From positions 1-64,000 of the forward strand of contig JADBKH010000006.1 in the NCBI GenBank assembly GCA_014896485.1: 64,000 bases of DNA, read 5' to 3'. Each line of letters starts with the position of its first letter. Positions within the stretch are counted from its first letter, which is position 1. Shown here piece by piece: positions 9,579 through 17,296 of this stretch. The notes beneath the pieces are model-generated. The model was not told the origin of the DNA, did not search any database, and saw nothing but the letters and a program-made list of their open reading frames with translations. Origin of the DNA: Bacillota bacterium (GTDB lineage: Bacteria > Bacillota > Bacilli > Bu12). The position numbers and the translations under genes were made by a program.

Positions 9579-9594
9579 CAAAAAGCGCCTTTTG
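9579..9594. promoter_or_regulatory. Palindrome upstream of ytoI-like gene
   Basis: A 16-base near-perfect palindrome, CAAAAAGCGCCTTTTG, lies 19 bases upstream of the ytoI-like ATG. Only one base pair departs from symmetry. Its place beside the start of a gene with its own winged helix makes it a candidate autoregulatory operator; no direct evidence. Confidence 0.35.
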
Positions 9595-9657
9595 TGATAC
9601 AGTGTACCATTTTCTCTCCCATCCGAGTAGCCACTTGGCTGTTGCATCAAAACAAAC

Positions 9658-9678
9658 GGGCAGACCTTTGGCCTGCCC
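9658..9678 (-). terminator. Rho-independent terminator of the double P-loop ATPase gene
   Basis: On the minus strand GGGCAGGCC and GGTCTGCCC form a 9-pair stem (one G-U) around an AAA loop, followed by GTTTGTTTTG. It lies 25 bases after the ATPase stop and before the ytoI-like gene, so it separates the two transcription units. Confidence 0.75.
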
Positions 9679-9702
9679 CCCCGCAGCCTTTCTGCCGTCG
9701 AC

Positions 9703-10809
9703 TCATCCCGGCCTCGCCAGCTCTCCGCCCTGTGGTTGTGGCGCGGTCAAGAATGCTCGTACCAAATGATCCCGTTCTGCCTCTACAGCGGCAAAATCCA
9801 TGGCCCCGACATAGTACTTTTCCAGCACTTCACGCAATTGTTTTGCCTCTTGCAACTTTTCTACCGCACGTTTTAATGCAGCGTCGTAGCGCTCGGCAAG
9901 ATCGCGCAGATGCTCTTCCCGTGTCGCCAACAGCGTACGATCCACCGCCAAGAGGTTCAGATCGATGGAGACGTCGCCTTCCCGGTAGGGGCAAAAGGAA
10001 TGGGGCGGTGAACCATCCAAGACTGCCACTGACAGTTGCGGTACAATCACCATGTCTAACCACTCTGCATCGAGTCCACAGTGAAAATAGTCGACATCAA
10101 AGCCACGCTGTTCCGCTTCTGCTCCAATTCGCTTGAGCAGCGTTGACTTGCCTGTACCAGGAACGCCCGTCAAGATAAAACGCGTGTGGGTCTCTTGGGT
10201 AAGGTTGTCGTAATAACACTGTAGACCTGCAGCCGTCAGGCCGCTGGCAAAAAAATGACGGACCCGTGGTTTGTGCTCGAAAATCTCTCCGATCAAGCGC
10301 TCACACAGCGCATCTACCTGCTCAAAATCGACCGCCTCCACATCTTGTTGGGACCATTGATCGTGAATGCGGCGTGCTTCTTGCAGCATTTGATAAACAG
10401 CATCAAAAGTTGCCTCGATACGTCGATTGAGCCCCATGATCTCGGTGCGATGTGCCACCAACTTATCACGATCCCAATAGGCCCCTAAATCGACAATCTC
10501 CCCAACGATGCCGGGATAGATCGGATCGACGACATGCGGCCAACTGCCATCGACCATCGCCATACGCAACTGTGGAACAATAATACCAATGATCGTATCG
10601 CTGTCTGCAGCAGCATGAAGCATCTCTACCTCGTATCCGCGCTCTGCCATCTCTAAAGCCGCCTTGCGCATCAGGGTCGATTTTCCTGTGCCTGGCGCAC
10701 CTTTGATGACAAAAAGTCGCTCCACATCCTCTACCGCCTGTTGAATGAAGGAAGCATATCCCTTGGCGGTATGGGCATTGCCAAAAGCATGTCGAATCCG
10801 TGCGGTCAT
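9703..10809 (-). CDS. Protein with two tandem P-loop NTPase domains
   Basis: 368 residues built from two similar P-loop domains. The first has LFVIKGAPGTGKSTLMRK near residue 32 and VPQLRMAMVDGSWPH; the second has FILTGVPGTGKSTLLKR near residue 210 and VPQLSVAVLDGSPPH. Both Walker A motifs and both VPQL-x4-DGS-x-PH segments are intact, so this is an internal duplication. It matches my memory of an uncharacterised Firmicutes ATPase family (PRK06851). No function is known. The ATG at 10809 follows seven Gs; the longer in-frame extension upstream has no ribosome binding site and runs through a hairpin. Cytoplasmic, no membrane segment. Confidence 0.75.
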   Translation of the reverse strand: MTARIRHAFGNAHTAKGYASFIQQAVEDVERLFVIKGAPGTGKSTLMRKAALEMAERGYEVEMLHAAADSDTIIGIIVPQLRMAMVDGSWPHVVDPIYPGIVGEIVDLGAYWDRDKLVAHRTEIMGLNRRIEATFDAVYQMLQEARRIHDQWSQQDVEAVDFEQVDALCERLIGEIFEHKPRVRHFFASGLTAAGLQCYYDNLTQETHTRFILTGVPGTGKSTLLKRIGAEAEQRGFDVDYFHCGLDAEWLDMVIVPQLSVAVLDGSPPHSFCPYREGDVSIDLNLLAVDRTLLATREEHLRDLAERYDAALKRAVEKLQEAKQLREVLEKYYVGAMDFAAVEAERDHLVRAFLTAPQPQGGELARPG

Positions 10810-10821
10810 TGTCTGCCCCCC

Positions 10822-10858
10822 CGGCTGGGCGACAATGCTTGAGACAATCGCCCAGCCG
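10822..10858 (-). promoter_or_regulatory. 11-bp hairpin just upstream of the ATPase start
   Basis: CGGCTGGGCGA and TCGCCCAGCCG form a perfect 11-pair stem with a 15-base loop. On the mRNA it ends directly before the G-rich ribosome binding site of the ATPase gene. There is no U tract, so it does not look like a terminator; it may affect translation or mRNA stability. Confidence 0.5.
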
Positions 10859-10888
10859 ACACAGCATACGTCATAAAGCAGCCAGGCG

Positions 10889-11143
10889 TTACGGAGCACG
10901 CATCTGAACTGTGCGAGGGATTTCAGCAAGCTTGGTAGAATCGTCTTGCTGTATCTCTTGGTAGCGTCGCAAGCGTAACGCCTCCCGCCACTGCGCGATG
11001 CCCACCAGAACGATCAAGATCAGCCAGGCAAGGCTGGCCCATCCAGCAACCGAACGAAGATCAATGGCGGGCAAGAAGGGGGAAACATAGGCAAGGAGAA
11101 GAAAAGCCACTAAACCGGCCAATAGACGTATCATGGTCAGCAC
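10889..11143 (-). CDS. Small membrane protein, two predicted helices
   Basis: About 84 residues with two hydrophobic helices (MIRLLAGLVAFLLLAYVSPF and SLAWLILIVLVGIAQW) and a charged C-terminal tail. I recognise no family. The start may be GTG 11143, placed 5 bases after GGGGGTG, or ATG 11134; a longer reading from 11206 is less likely because it overlaps the previous gene's stop. It lies between the six-hairpin protein gene and the double P-loop ATPase gene on the same strand. Confidence 0.55.
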   Translation of the reverse strand: MLTMIRLLAGLVAFLLLAYVSPFLPAIDLRSVAGWASLAWLILIVLVGIAQWREALRLRRYQEIQQDDSTKLAEIPRTVQMRAP

Positions 11144-11149
11144 AAAGAC

Positions 11150-11182
11150 ACCCCCACCCAGCCTATGCAGCCAGGTGGGGGT
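11150..11182 (-). promoter_or_regulatory. 9-bp hairpin overlapping the ribosome binding site of the small membrane protein
   Basis: ACCCCCACC and GGTGGGGGT form a perfect 9-pair stem with a 15-base loop. The 3' arm contains the GGGGGTG that would serve as Shine-Dalgarno for GTG 11143. It could be a weak terminator of the sugar module (tail GTCTTTGTG) or a structure that hides the ribosome binding site. Confidence 0.5.
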
Positions 11183-11202
11183 CCCATGTGTCGGAAACAA
11201 CA

Positions 11203-12279
11203 TCAAACAGCTACAGGCACTACTTCAGACCATTGTTCACGGAAGGGAAGTTGCCGCACCATCAACGTGCTGCCCAGATAAGCGAGCAGCGATTCCGCTC
11301 CTTCGTTGAGATTAATCTCGCTTTCTCCCAGGCCATCGCGACATCCACCCGAGGCCGGATCAAAAAGGGCACATCCCAGTCGGTTCTCCCCATGAAACCA
11401 AGCATAGGCCTTCTTTGCGGCAACAAGATACCTATCGGCTTCTGTCACCTGAAAAGCAGCCACGTTGGCAAACAAAAGATCGGCCGCGTCAATCGGCTGT
11501 TCATCGTAGATTGCCTTGTCTGCTCCACGAGCGTACCAACCCCTGTTGCCAACCAGTGCCGTATAACCTTGAGGCGTCGTGCAGACTCGATTGAGAAAAT
11601 CCAAACTTTGGGAAGCAACCCTGACTACCTGCGGATCACCGCTGAAAGCAGCTTCTTTCCAGAGGGCCCACGGCAGCAATCCGTTGCCCCAAGTCAAAGT
11701 CGGTTCAAACCATGCCCAATTCGTCTCTGCCGTTCGCTGAAAAGCTCCCAGCAACAACTGGCGGCAGTGCTGCCGAAGCGCTTCAGCCAACTGCACCTGT
11801 TCGCCCTTTTTGTCGCTTTTGAGCAGCGTAAGGGCAGCGACCAACCCATAGGCAGCCGCACGCAACGCCGAAAACTTCGCTTGAGGCAAAGACCGTTCTA
11901 TCGCCTGTTCGGCGGCAGCGCTCACCCCTTCATCAATGGACTGAGTGGATACCTCAGCCAAGGCCAACAGCGCACGCCCTTGGCTTTCCTGCGACCCGTA
12001 GGGCTCTAGGAAACGACGATCATAGCCCACAAAGTTGACAAAACGACCATCCGGTTGCTGTGTCCAAAGGATAAAGGCGAGATATCGACGCACCAATTCC
12101 AGGTATTCAGGCTTTTGTTGTTGGCGATATCCTTCCAGGACAACCAGAAGAGCCCGGGCATTATCATCCAGAGTATAACCGCTCTGATAGAGAGGGACAC
12201 TCCCTCGGGCATGCTGAATCAACCCGCAGTCATCGGTCAGGCGGAAGAGATGATCCCACTTCGGCTCGGAATGACTCAT
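11203..12279 (-). CDS. Six-hairpin glycosidase-like protein of the sugar module
   Basis: 358 residues with an alpha/alpha-toroid look: repeated helical pairs with LTDDCGLIQHARGSV, GYTLDDNARALLV, TQQPDGRFVNF, SQESQGRALLAL and NLNEGAESLLAYL. Such proteins accompany GT4 enzymes and sugar nucleotidyltransferases in Bacilli and other bacteria, but the reaction is not established to my knowledge; a glycoside hydrolase, phosphorylase or non-catalytic sugar-binding role are all possible. No signal peptide, so cytoplasmic. The ATG at 12279 overlaps the stop of the preceding glycosyltransferase gene as ATGA, indicating coupled translation. Confidence 0.7.
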   Translation of the reverse strand: MSHSEPKWDHLFRLTDDCGLIQHARGSVPLYQSGYTLDDNARALLVVLEGYRQQQKPEYLELVRRYLAFILWTQQPDGRFVNFVGYDRRFLEPYGSQESQGRALLALAEVSTQSIDEGVSAAAEQAIERSLPQAKFSALRAAAYGLVAALTLLKSDKKGEQVQLAEALRQHCRQLLLGAFQRTAETNWAWFEPTLTWGNGLLPWALWKEAAFSGDPQVVRVASQSLDFLNRVCTTPQGYTALVGNRGWYARGADKAIYDEQPIDAADLLFANVAAFQVTEADRYLVAAKKAYAWFHGENRLGCALFDPASGGCRDGLGESEINLNEGAESLLAYLGSTLMVRQLPFREQWSEVVPVAV

Positions 12280-13463
12280 CGTGCCCTCGCCTCCACTCCG
12301 ACGTCTCTCCGCTTTGCTTGAATCGCTCCTGCTAGTTCGATATAACGCTCCCCTACCCGAGGCCACTCCATGCTCTTGCCCAGCTTGCGCGCACGACTTC
12401 CGATCTCTTTGGCCCATTGCGGACGTTCAATCAAAGCATTTACGGCATCTGCCAGCGCCTTTTCATCACGGAAGGGCACCAGTACACCGCGACCCTCGTC
12501 GAGCAATTCCTCCGCATGCCAATAGGGCGTAGAGATGACAACCTTACCCAGACCCATTGCGTACGTAAGTGTTCCACTCGTAATCTGTTCTTTGGCAAGA
12601 TAGGGCGTTACATAGATATCTGTAGCCAACAGATAGCGTACCAGTTCCTCTTCGTCCAGATAGCGATCGACAAATCGCACATAGGCATTCAAGCCAAGCT
12701 GGCGCACACGCTCTTGAAGCTCCATCCGATACGCTTCGCCTTCTTGGCGTGCGACCTCTGGATGGGTCTTGCCCAAGACGAGATAACGAACTTGCGGATG
12801 CCGCTCCACAATCTGGGGCAGGGCTTCGATCACCGTTTCTATTCCTTTGCCGCGCGAGATAAGCCCAAATGTGCACAAGACCACATTTCCCTGCAGCCCC
12901 AGTGTTGCCTTAACATCCTCACGGGTCTGCCGATCGTAGTCCAAGGAGGGTAACCCATGCGGAATTACCTTCACCTTGTCATCGGGGACACCGTATACTT
13001 TTTCGAGCAACTCGACCCCCTTGCGTGCCATGACTACAACGGCGTCCGCATGCTGACACAAGCCAAGGATGATACGACGTTGGTTGGCCGAAGGCTGTGA
13101 AAGCACGGTGTGCAACGTTACAATCAGGGGCTTGCGCAACTTTTCGACAAAATCGAGCACATACTCGCCGTCCCTACCGCCGTAGATCCCAAACTCATGC
13201 TGAAGGCCCACTGCTTGAATACGTTCATCTTGCGTCAACGTCGTAGCGAGCTGCTGGTAAGAACTCCGTTCATCCTGGAGCAATTCCCACCAAACCTCGG
13301 AAGGGTATTGATATTCGTTGGGATAGTGAGATATTGCTGCAATCGGAACGGTAGAGGCGGTCGCTTGTCGAATACCTTCTCGCAAGTGGGCCGTGTATGT
13401 GGCAATGCCGCACTCGCGCGGCGGATAGGTGCTGACCAGTGCGATAGGAACCTTCTTTGACAT
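12276..13463 (-). CDS. GT4-family glycosyltransferase of the sugar module
   Basis: GT-B fold enzyme, 395 residues, starting KKVPIALVSTYPPRECGIAT. The family signature ECGIATYT at the N-terminus, HEFGIYGG, VIPHGLP, TFGLISRGKGIETVIEAL and the C-terminal PYLAKEQITSGTLTYAMGLGKVVIST support family GT4. Donor and acceptor are not readable, although the neighbouring nucleotidyltransferase suggests a GDP- or similar NDP-sugar. Start: GTG 13466 or ATG 13463, both behind GGGGGAGGGGG; I give the ATG. It is the middle gene of a three-gene run and overlaps the next gene by four bases. Confidence 0.85.
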   Translation of the reverse strand: MSKKVPIALVSTYPPRECGIATYTAHLREGIRQATASTVPIAAISHYPNEYQYPSEVWWELLQDERSSYQQLATTLTQDERIQAVGLQHEFGIYGGRDGEYVLDFVEKLRKPLIVTLHTVLSQPSANQRRIILGLCQHADAVVVMARKGVELLEKVYGVPDDKVKVIPHGLPSLDYDRQTREDVKATLGLQGNVVLCTFGLISRGKGIETVIEALPQIVERHPQVRYLVLGKTHPEVARQEGEAYRMELQERVRQLGLNAYVRFVDRYLDEEELVRYLLATDIYVTPYLAKEQITSGTLTYAMGLGKVVISTPYWHAEELLDEGRGVLVPFRDEKALADAVNALIERPQWAKEIGSRARKLGKSMEWPRVGERYIELAGAIQAKRRDVGVEARAR

Positions 13464-13498
13464 CACCGATCGCCCCCTCCCCCTTGTCGTACGGTATT

Positions 13499-14545
13499 TT
13501 AGGCCGGGACCACCTCTACCTCGTTCCCCGTGAAGGCACGGTTATACAGGCCTTGCCCATCCGTCACACAGGCACCTGTACCAATGATAGCGCCACCGAC
13601 AACCGCCCCTGCTTCGACGGTCACAGCCTCCCACAGCACGCTGTGGGCTACCGTTGCTTCCCTTTCGATATGGGTCTCTCTTCCAATGACCGCCATCGGG
13701 CCAACGACTGCGCCCGCTTCAATGACCACATGATCCCCAATAAAGACAGGCGGACGGATCACTGCTTTCGGATCAATTTTGACACCTTGACCCAAAACGA
13801 CACTCTTGCGGTGCAAGGGCCCGATAATTGGCAACACCCATTTGCCCCGCATGGCGTCAAAATGGGCTTCAAGGTACTTTTCCGGGGTCCCAATATCCTT
13901 CCAATAACCGCGATATGGCATGCCGACGATACGCACCCCATCCCCTAAAAGCTGCGGAAAAAATTCCTTTTCCACGGAGACAGGACGCCCGGCAGGAATG
14001 GCAGCAAGGTACTCCGGTTCAAAAAGGTAAGCTCCTGCATTGATGCAGTGGCTCCGTACCTGTTCCTTGGAAGGCTTTTCGGTAAACGCAATGACACGAC
14101 CATCGCGCGTGGTTTCAACAACCCCATACGCTGTCGGATCGTCGACATAGGTAAGGGCGATGCTCACCTTTGCACCACTGCTGCGATGCTGAGCAAACAT
14201 GCGATCGATGTCAATCTGGGAAATGACGTCTGCATTTAGCACAAAGGTCGTCTCATGAAGCAGTGGGGCAGCCAAGCGCATTGCGCCGCCTGTGCCCAAA
14301 GGCGTCTCCTCCTGTACATAGCGAATTCGAACGCCCCACTGTGTACCGTCGCCGCAGTACTCCCGAATCTTGTCCCCACGATATCCCAGTGCCAAAACGA
14401 TCTCTGTAATCCCCGCATCCTTTAGCCAGCGCACCAGATGTTCTAGCCAAGCGACATTGAAGACGGGAACCATAGGTTTGGGTAGTCTCTCCGTCAAAGG
14501 CCGCAATCTCGTCCCCAATCCGCCTGCCAACAGGAGCGCTTGCAT
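13499..14545 (-). CDS. NDP-sugar pyrophosphorylase, mannose-1-phosphate guanylyltransferase type
   Basis: 348 residues: an N-terminal nucleotidyltransferase domain with LLAGGLGTRLRPLTE, KPMVPVFN, GTGGAMRLA and NADVI, followed by a C-terminal left-handed beta-helix region of hexapeptide repeats (from about residue 245). This layout is typical of mannose- or glucose-1-phosphate nucleotidyltransferases that make an activated sugar for glycosyltransferases; the nucleotide is not certain. I start at ATG 14545 because family members begin a few residues before the LAGG motif and GAAGGGAAGTGGGG precedes it. It heads the module and lies about 105 bases after a clear promoter. Confidence 0.85.
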   Translation of the reverse strand: MQALLLAGGLGTRLRPLTERLPKPMVPVFNVAWLEHLVRWLKDAGITEIVLALGYRGDKIREYCGDGTQWGVRIRYVQEETPLGTGGAMRLAAPLLHETTFVLNADVISQIDIDRMFAQHRSSGAKVSIALTYVDDPTAYGVVETTRDGRVIAFTEKPSKEQVRSHCINAGAYLFEPEYLAAIPAGRPVSVEKEFFPQLLGDGVRIVGMPYRGYWKDIGTPEKYLEAHFDAMRGKWVLPIIGPLHRKSVVLGQGVKIDPKAVIRPPVFIGDHVVIEAGAVVGPMAVIGRETHIEREATVAHSVLWEAVTVEAGAVVGGAIIGTGACVTDGQGLYNRAFTGNEVEVVPA

Positions 14546-14656
14546 AATGGCCCCACTTCCCTTCATAGGATCCATACGATGCAACGGGAGTAAGGTGTCA
14601 GATATGTTCCATTCAATCGGTCATTGACATGACAACAGGAAACTTACGCAGTAGGC

Positions 14657-14685
14657 ATTTTACCACACAACACATCATAATACAA
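14657..14685 (-). promoter_or_regulatory. Sigma-A promoter of the sugar module
   Basis: On the minus strand TTGTAT, 17 bases, then TAAAAT in A+T-rich surroundings. Transcription would start near 14650, giving a leader of roughly 105 bases before the nucleotidyltransferase ATG at 14545. Confidence 0.65.
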
Positions 14686-14756
14686 GTACTACCAATTCAT
14701 ACTTTTTCAATAACTTCTTAATTCCATCCTAAGTGAGCACAAAATACATACAATAA

Positions 14757-14795
14757 AGAGCCTACCTACAGATTTCGATGCTGGAGCCAGGCTCT
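14757..14795 (-). terminator. Probable terminator after the ylbF-like gene
   Basis: AGAGCCT and AGGCTCT pair as a 7-bp stem with a 25-base loop, followed on the minus strand by TTATTGT. The loop is long, so the structure may be more complex; position downstream of the ylbF-like gene and upstream of the next promoter supports termination. Confidence 0.45.
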
Positions 14796-14972
14796 CTTCG
14801 CATGCGGCATCCGATGGGCCTCGTGATTTGCCGGAAACCTTTCACCAGATGTAGTCTATGTCGTGCAAGCTCATGTCATGCAATACAGTAGGCCTCTCCG
14901 CGCTTATTGAATTGGCATCCCTGTAGAGGAAAAGCAGCAGGCCCGTTCGTATAGTGTCTATGAAAACGCGTC

Positions 14973-15398
14973 CTATACAATCAGATGCGGGCCAGAGGAA
15001 GTATCCGAAGGGGGTCTGGGGCTTTCTTCTTCCCCGACGACAGCAGCGATCGCTTGTTGCAAAATGCGATTGACATCCTCCCACAGGACACCAAACCGAT
15101 ACTGTGCATTCAGATAGGCGGCTACTTCATTGTGAAGCCCAACCAATTGTGCCAAATTCTCTAGTTCTCGCTGCTGGGCCGTCGTGTCCAGTCCACTCAT
15201 CTGTGCCTGCAACAGATCCATCTGGCGTTGTTGCAGATCTTCCACCATCCGTCGAGCATCCGGATCGTTTTTCACTTTTCCCCATGCGACACGGAGTGCT
15301 TCTGCTTCAGGCGATTGCTGTAGCGCCCGCGCAAGCGCATAGGCTTGATCATAAACTTGACCCTGTGGAGCCTCATTGCCATTCCCCCAATTGCACCT
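14973..15398 (-). CDS. YlbF/YmcA-family protein with no canonical start codon in frame
   Basis: The frame encodes a small helical protein of the YlbF/YmcA family (DUF964), members of which act with YaaT in B. subtilis on RNA processing, competence, biofilm and sporulation. Family features: QVYDQAYALARALQQSPE at the N-terminus, KVKNDPDARRMVEDLQQRQ in the middle and NAQYRFGVLWEDVNRILQQA at the end. The open frame runs from the TGA at 15399 down to 14973, but its first usable start is the GTG at 15275, inside the conserved part; that would delete about 35 conserved residues. Upstream in-frame codons include no ATG, GTG, TTG or CTG before then. Loss of one G from the GGGGG run near 15384-15388 would join it to GTG or TTG starts in the next frame, so a frameshift or sequence error is likely. 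Confidence 0.65.
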   Translation of the reverse strand, partial: RCNWGNGNEAPQGQVYDQAYALARALQQSPEAEALRVAWGKVKNDPDARRMVEDLQQRQMDLLQAQMSGLDTTAQQRELENLAQLVGLHNEVAAYLNAQYRFGVLWEDVNRILQQAIAAVVGEEESPRPPSDTSSGPHLIV

Positions 15399-15473
15399 TC
15401 ACAGCTCCATGGAGCTGGTGGCTTCACTTTACCGCTCGAGCGACAGCGGTGCAAAAAGGTCAATCAGATTCGT

Positions 15474-15479
15474 TATACT
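15474..15479 (+). promoter_or_regulatory. Possible -10 element of the pepF promoter
   Basis: TATACT lies 24 bases before the pepF ATG. A weak -35 candidate (TGCAAA) is 18 bases upstream. The spacing to the start allows a short leader that still contains the AGGAGG. Confidence 0.35.
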
Positions 15480-15502
15480 TTACGAAGAAGAGGAGGCCTT
15501 TG

Positions 15503-17287
15503 ATGTCAACTACAGAGGATCGTTACCATTGGCGACTGGAAGATATCTTCTCCACCGAAGAGGCTTGGGAGGAACGCTTCAAGGAGATCGAACCGGTACT
15601 GACAGCACTCGTCGCTTATCGAGGCAACGTTGCAGAAAGTGGAGAGACACTGCTTGAGGTACTGCGCACACAGGACAAACTGGGTGAGCTGCTCGAGCCC
15701 GTCGTCGTCTACGCGAAAATGCGCTTGGATGAAGACAATCGCGACACGCTGCGCCAGCAACGTTTTGATCGGGCCCTTGCCTTGGCCACACGGGTTGAAT
15801 CCGAAACTGCATTCATTCTTCCAGAGATCTTGGAGGTTCCCACCGACACAATAGAGCGCTATCTCCGAGAGGTTCCCGAGCTGCGCCTTTATGAGCGCTA
15901 CCTGAACGTGCTTCTTCGCCGTAAAGCGCATATTCTCTCTGCAGACGAAGAACGCATTTTGGCGCTGGCCGGTGAGGTCGCCGAATCTCCCGACCGTATC
16001 TTTTCAATGCTCAATGATGCAGATTTAACTTTTCCAGAAGTCACCGACAGTCAAGGTCGATCTCTTCCGTTGACGAAGGGCAGTTACACCCAGCTTTTGG
16101 AAAGCAACGATCGTACTTTACGTCAACATGCCTTCGAAACCCTCTATGCTACCTATAATCGCTTACGCAATACGTTGGGCGCCACCTTGGGAGCTGAGGT
16201 GCGCAAGAACCTCTTCTTCAGCAGGGCGCGCCATTATCCATCCGCCCGCCAAGCTGCACTGGATGCCAACGAAATTCCAGAATCGGTCTATGACAATCTG
16301 GTGACATCCGTCCGTTCTCATCTAGACCTTCTGCACCGTTATGTCGCTCTGCGCAAACGGGCCCTCGGGCTAGATCAGCTGCACATGTACGACCTCTATG
16401 TCCCGATCCTCCAAACCGAGCAAGAACAGATTCCTTATGAGCGTGCCGTCCAGATCGTCAAAGAAGGTTTGTGGCCGCTTGGAGAGGAGTATCTGAGACG
16501 ACTTGACAAAGGCTTGCACGATCGCTGGGTCGATGTGTATGAGAAGCCCGGAAAAACTTCGGGTGCCTACTCTTGGGGGGCTTATGGGACCCATCCGTAC
16601 GTGCTTATGAATTATCAGGGGAATCTGGACTCTGTCTTCACCATCGCCCATGAAATGGGACACGCCATGCACACGCTCCTTTCTGGAGAGCGACAACCTT
16701 ATGTGTACAGCCACTATGTCATCTTCGTAGCCGAAGTAGCCTCAACTGTCAACGAATCGCTCCTCATCCAGGAGATGCTCGACCAGACACAAGAAAAGAA
16801 GCGCCGCCAGACGCTCCTCAACCACTACCTCGAATCCTTCCGCGGCACCCTTTTTCGCCAGACGATGTTCGCTGAATTTGAGGCTTGGGTTCACGCACAA
16901 GCAGAAGCCGGCAACCCCCCCTCCCCAGAAGAGATGAGCCGCTTTTACCTGCAGCTCAACCGCGACTATTTCGGACCAGAGGTCGAAGTAGATCGACCGA
17001 TTGGGTTGGAATGGGCCCGCATCCCCCATTTCTACATGAATTTTTACGTTTACCAGTACGCCACCTCTTTTGCGGCAGCAACGACATTGGCACAACGCAT
17101 CCGAAAAGATCCGAGGAATCAGGCACCAGCCTATCTGGAGTTTCTCTCTTCCGGCAGCTCCAAACCTCCCCTTCAGCTGCTGTCCGAAGCAGGGGTGGAT
17201 CTGCGCACACCGGCACCGATCGAAGAGGCATTGACCTTCTTTGGAGAGCTACTCGACGAGATGGAGCAGCTGATCACCGACATGTAA
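15503..17287 (+). CDS. pepF: Oligoendopeptidase F, M3 metallopeptidase
   Basis: Cytoplasmic zinc peptidase of family M3B that cleaves short peptides. The 594-residue length matches PepF. The zinc site is in IAHEMGHAMHTLLSG near residue 385 (HExxH), with the third ligand Glu expected in VAEVASTVNESLL about 25 residues later; the C-terminal YATSFAAATTLAQRI segment is also typical. The ATG at 15503 follows AGGAGG by 6 bases; a much longer in-frame extension upstream crosses the ylbF-like gene on the other strand and has no ribosome binding site. It is a single gene convergent with spoVR, whose stop is only 9 bases away. Confidence 0.95.
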   Translation: MSTTEDRYHWRLEDIFSTEEAWEERFKEIEPVLTALVAYRGNVAESGETLLEVLRTQDKLGELLEPVVVYAKMRLDEDNRDTLRQQRFDRALALATRVESETAFILPEILEVPTDTIERYLREVPELRLYERYLNVLLRRKAHILSADEERILALAGEVAESPDRIFSMLNDADLTFPEVTDSQGRSLPLTKGSYTQLLESNDRTLRQHAFETLYATYNRLRNTLGATLGAEVRKNLFFSRARHYPSARQAALDANEIPESVYDNLVTSVRSHLDLLHRYVALRKRALGLDQLHMYDLYVPILQTEQEQIPYERAVQIVKEGLWPLGEEYLRRLDKGLHDRWVDVYEKPGKTSGAYSWGAYGTHPYVLMNYQGNLDSVFTIAHEMGHAMHTLLSGERQPYVYSHYVIFVAEVASTVNESLLIQEMLDQTQEKKRRQTLLNHYLESFRGTLFRQTMFAEFEAWVHAQAEAGNPPSPEEMSRFYLQLNRDYFGPEVEVDRPIGLEWARIPHFYMNFYVYQYATSFAAATTLAQRIRKDPRNQAPAYLEFLSSGSSKPPLQLLSEAGVDLRTPAPIEEALTFFGELLDEMEQLITDM

Positions 17288-17296
17288 GGAAGGAAA

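Larger units (their letters stand above)
14546..14972. other. Intergenic region with promoter and terminator
   Basis: This 427-base stretch has no convincing gene. Its part near 14640-14760 is markedly A+T-rich compared with the surroundings and holds the minus-strand promoter of the sugar module; a hairpin near 14757-14795 probably ends the ylbF-like transcript. I see no RNA gene in the remainder (14800-14970). Confidence 0.6.

Noticed and set aside
14842-15084. 80-codon minus-strand reading beside the ylbF-like gene
   Set aside because: Out of frame with the conserved YlbF sequence and without motif.
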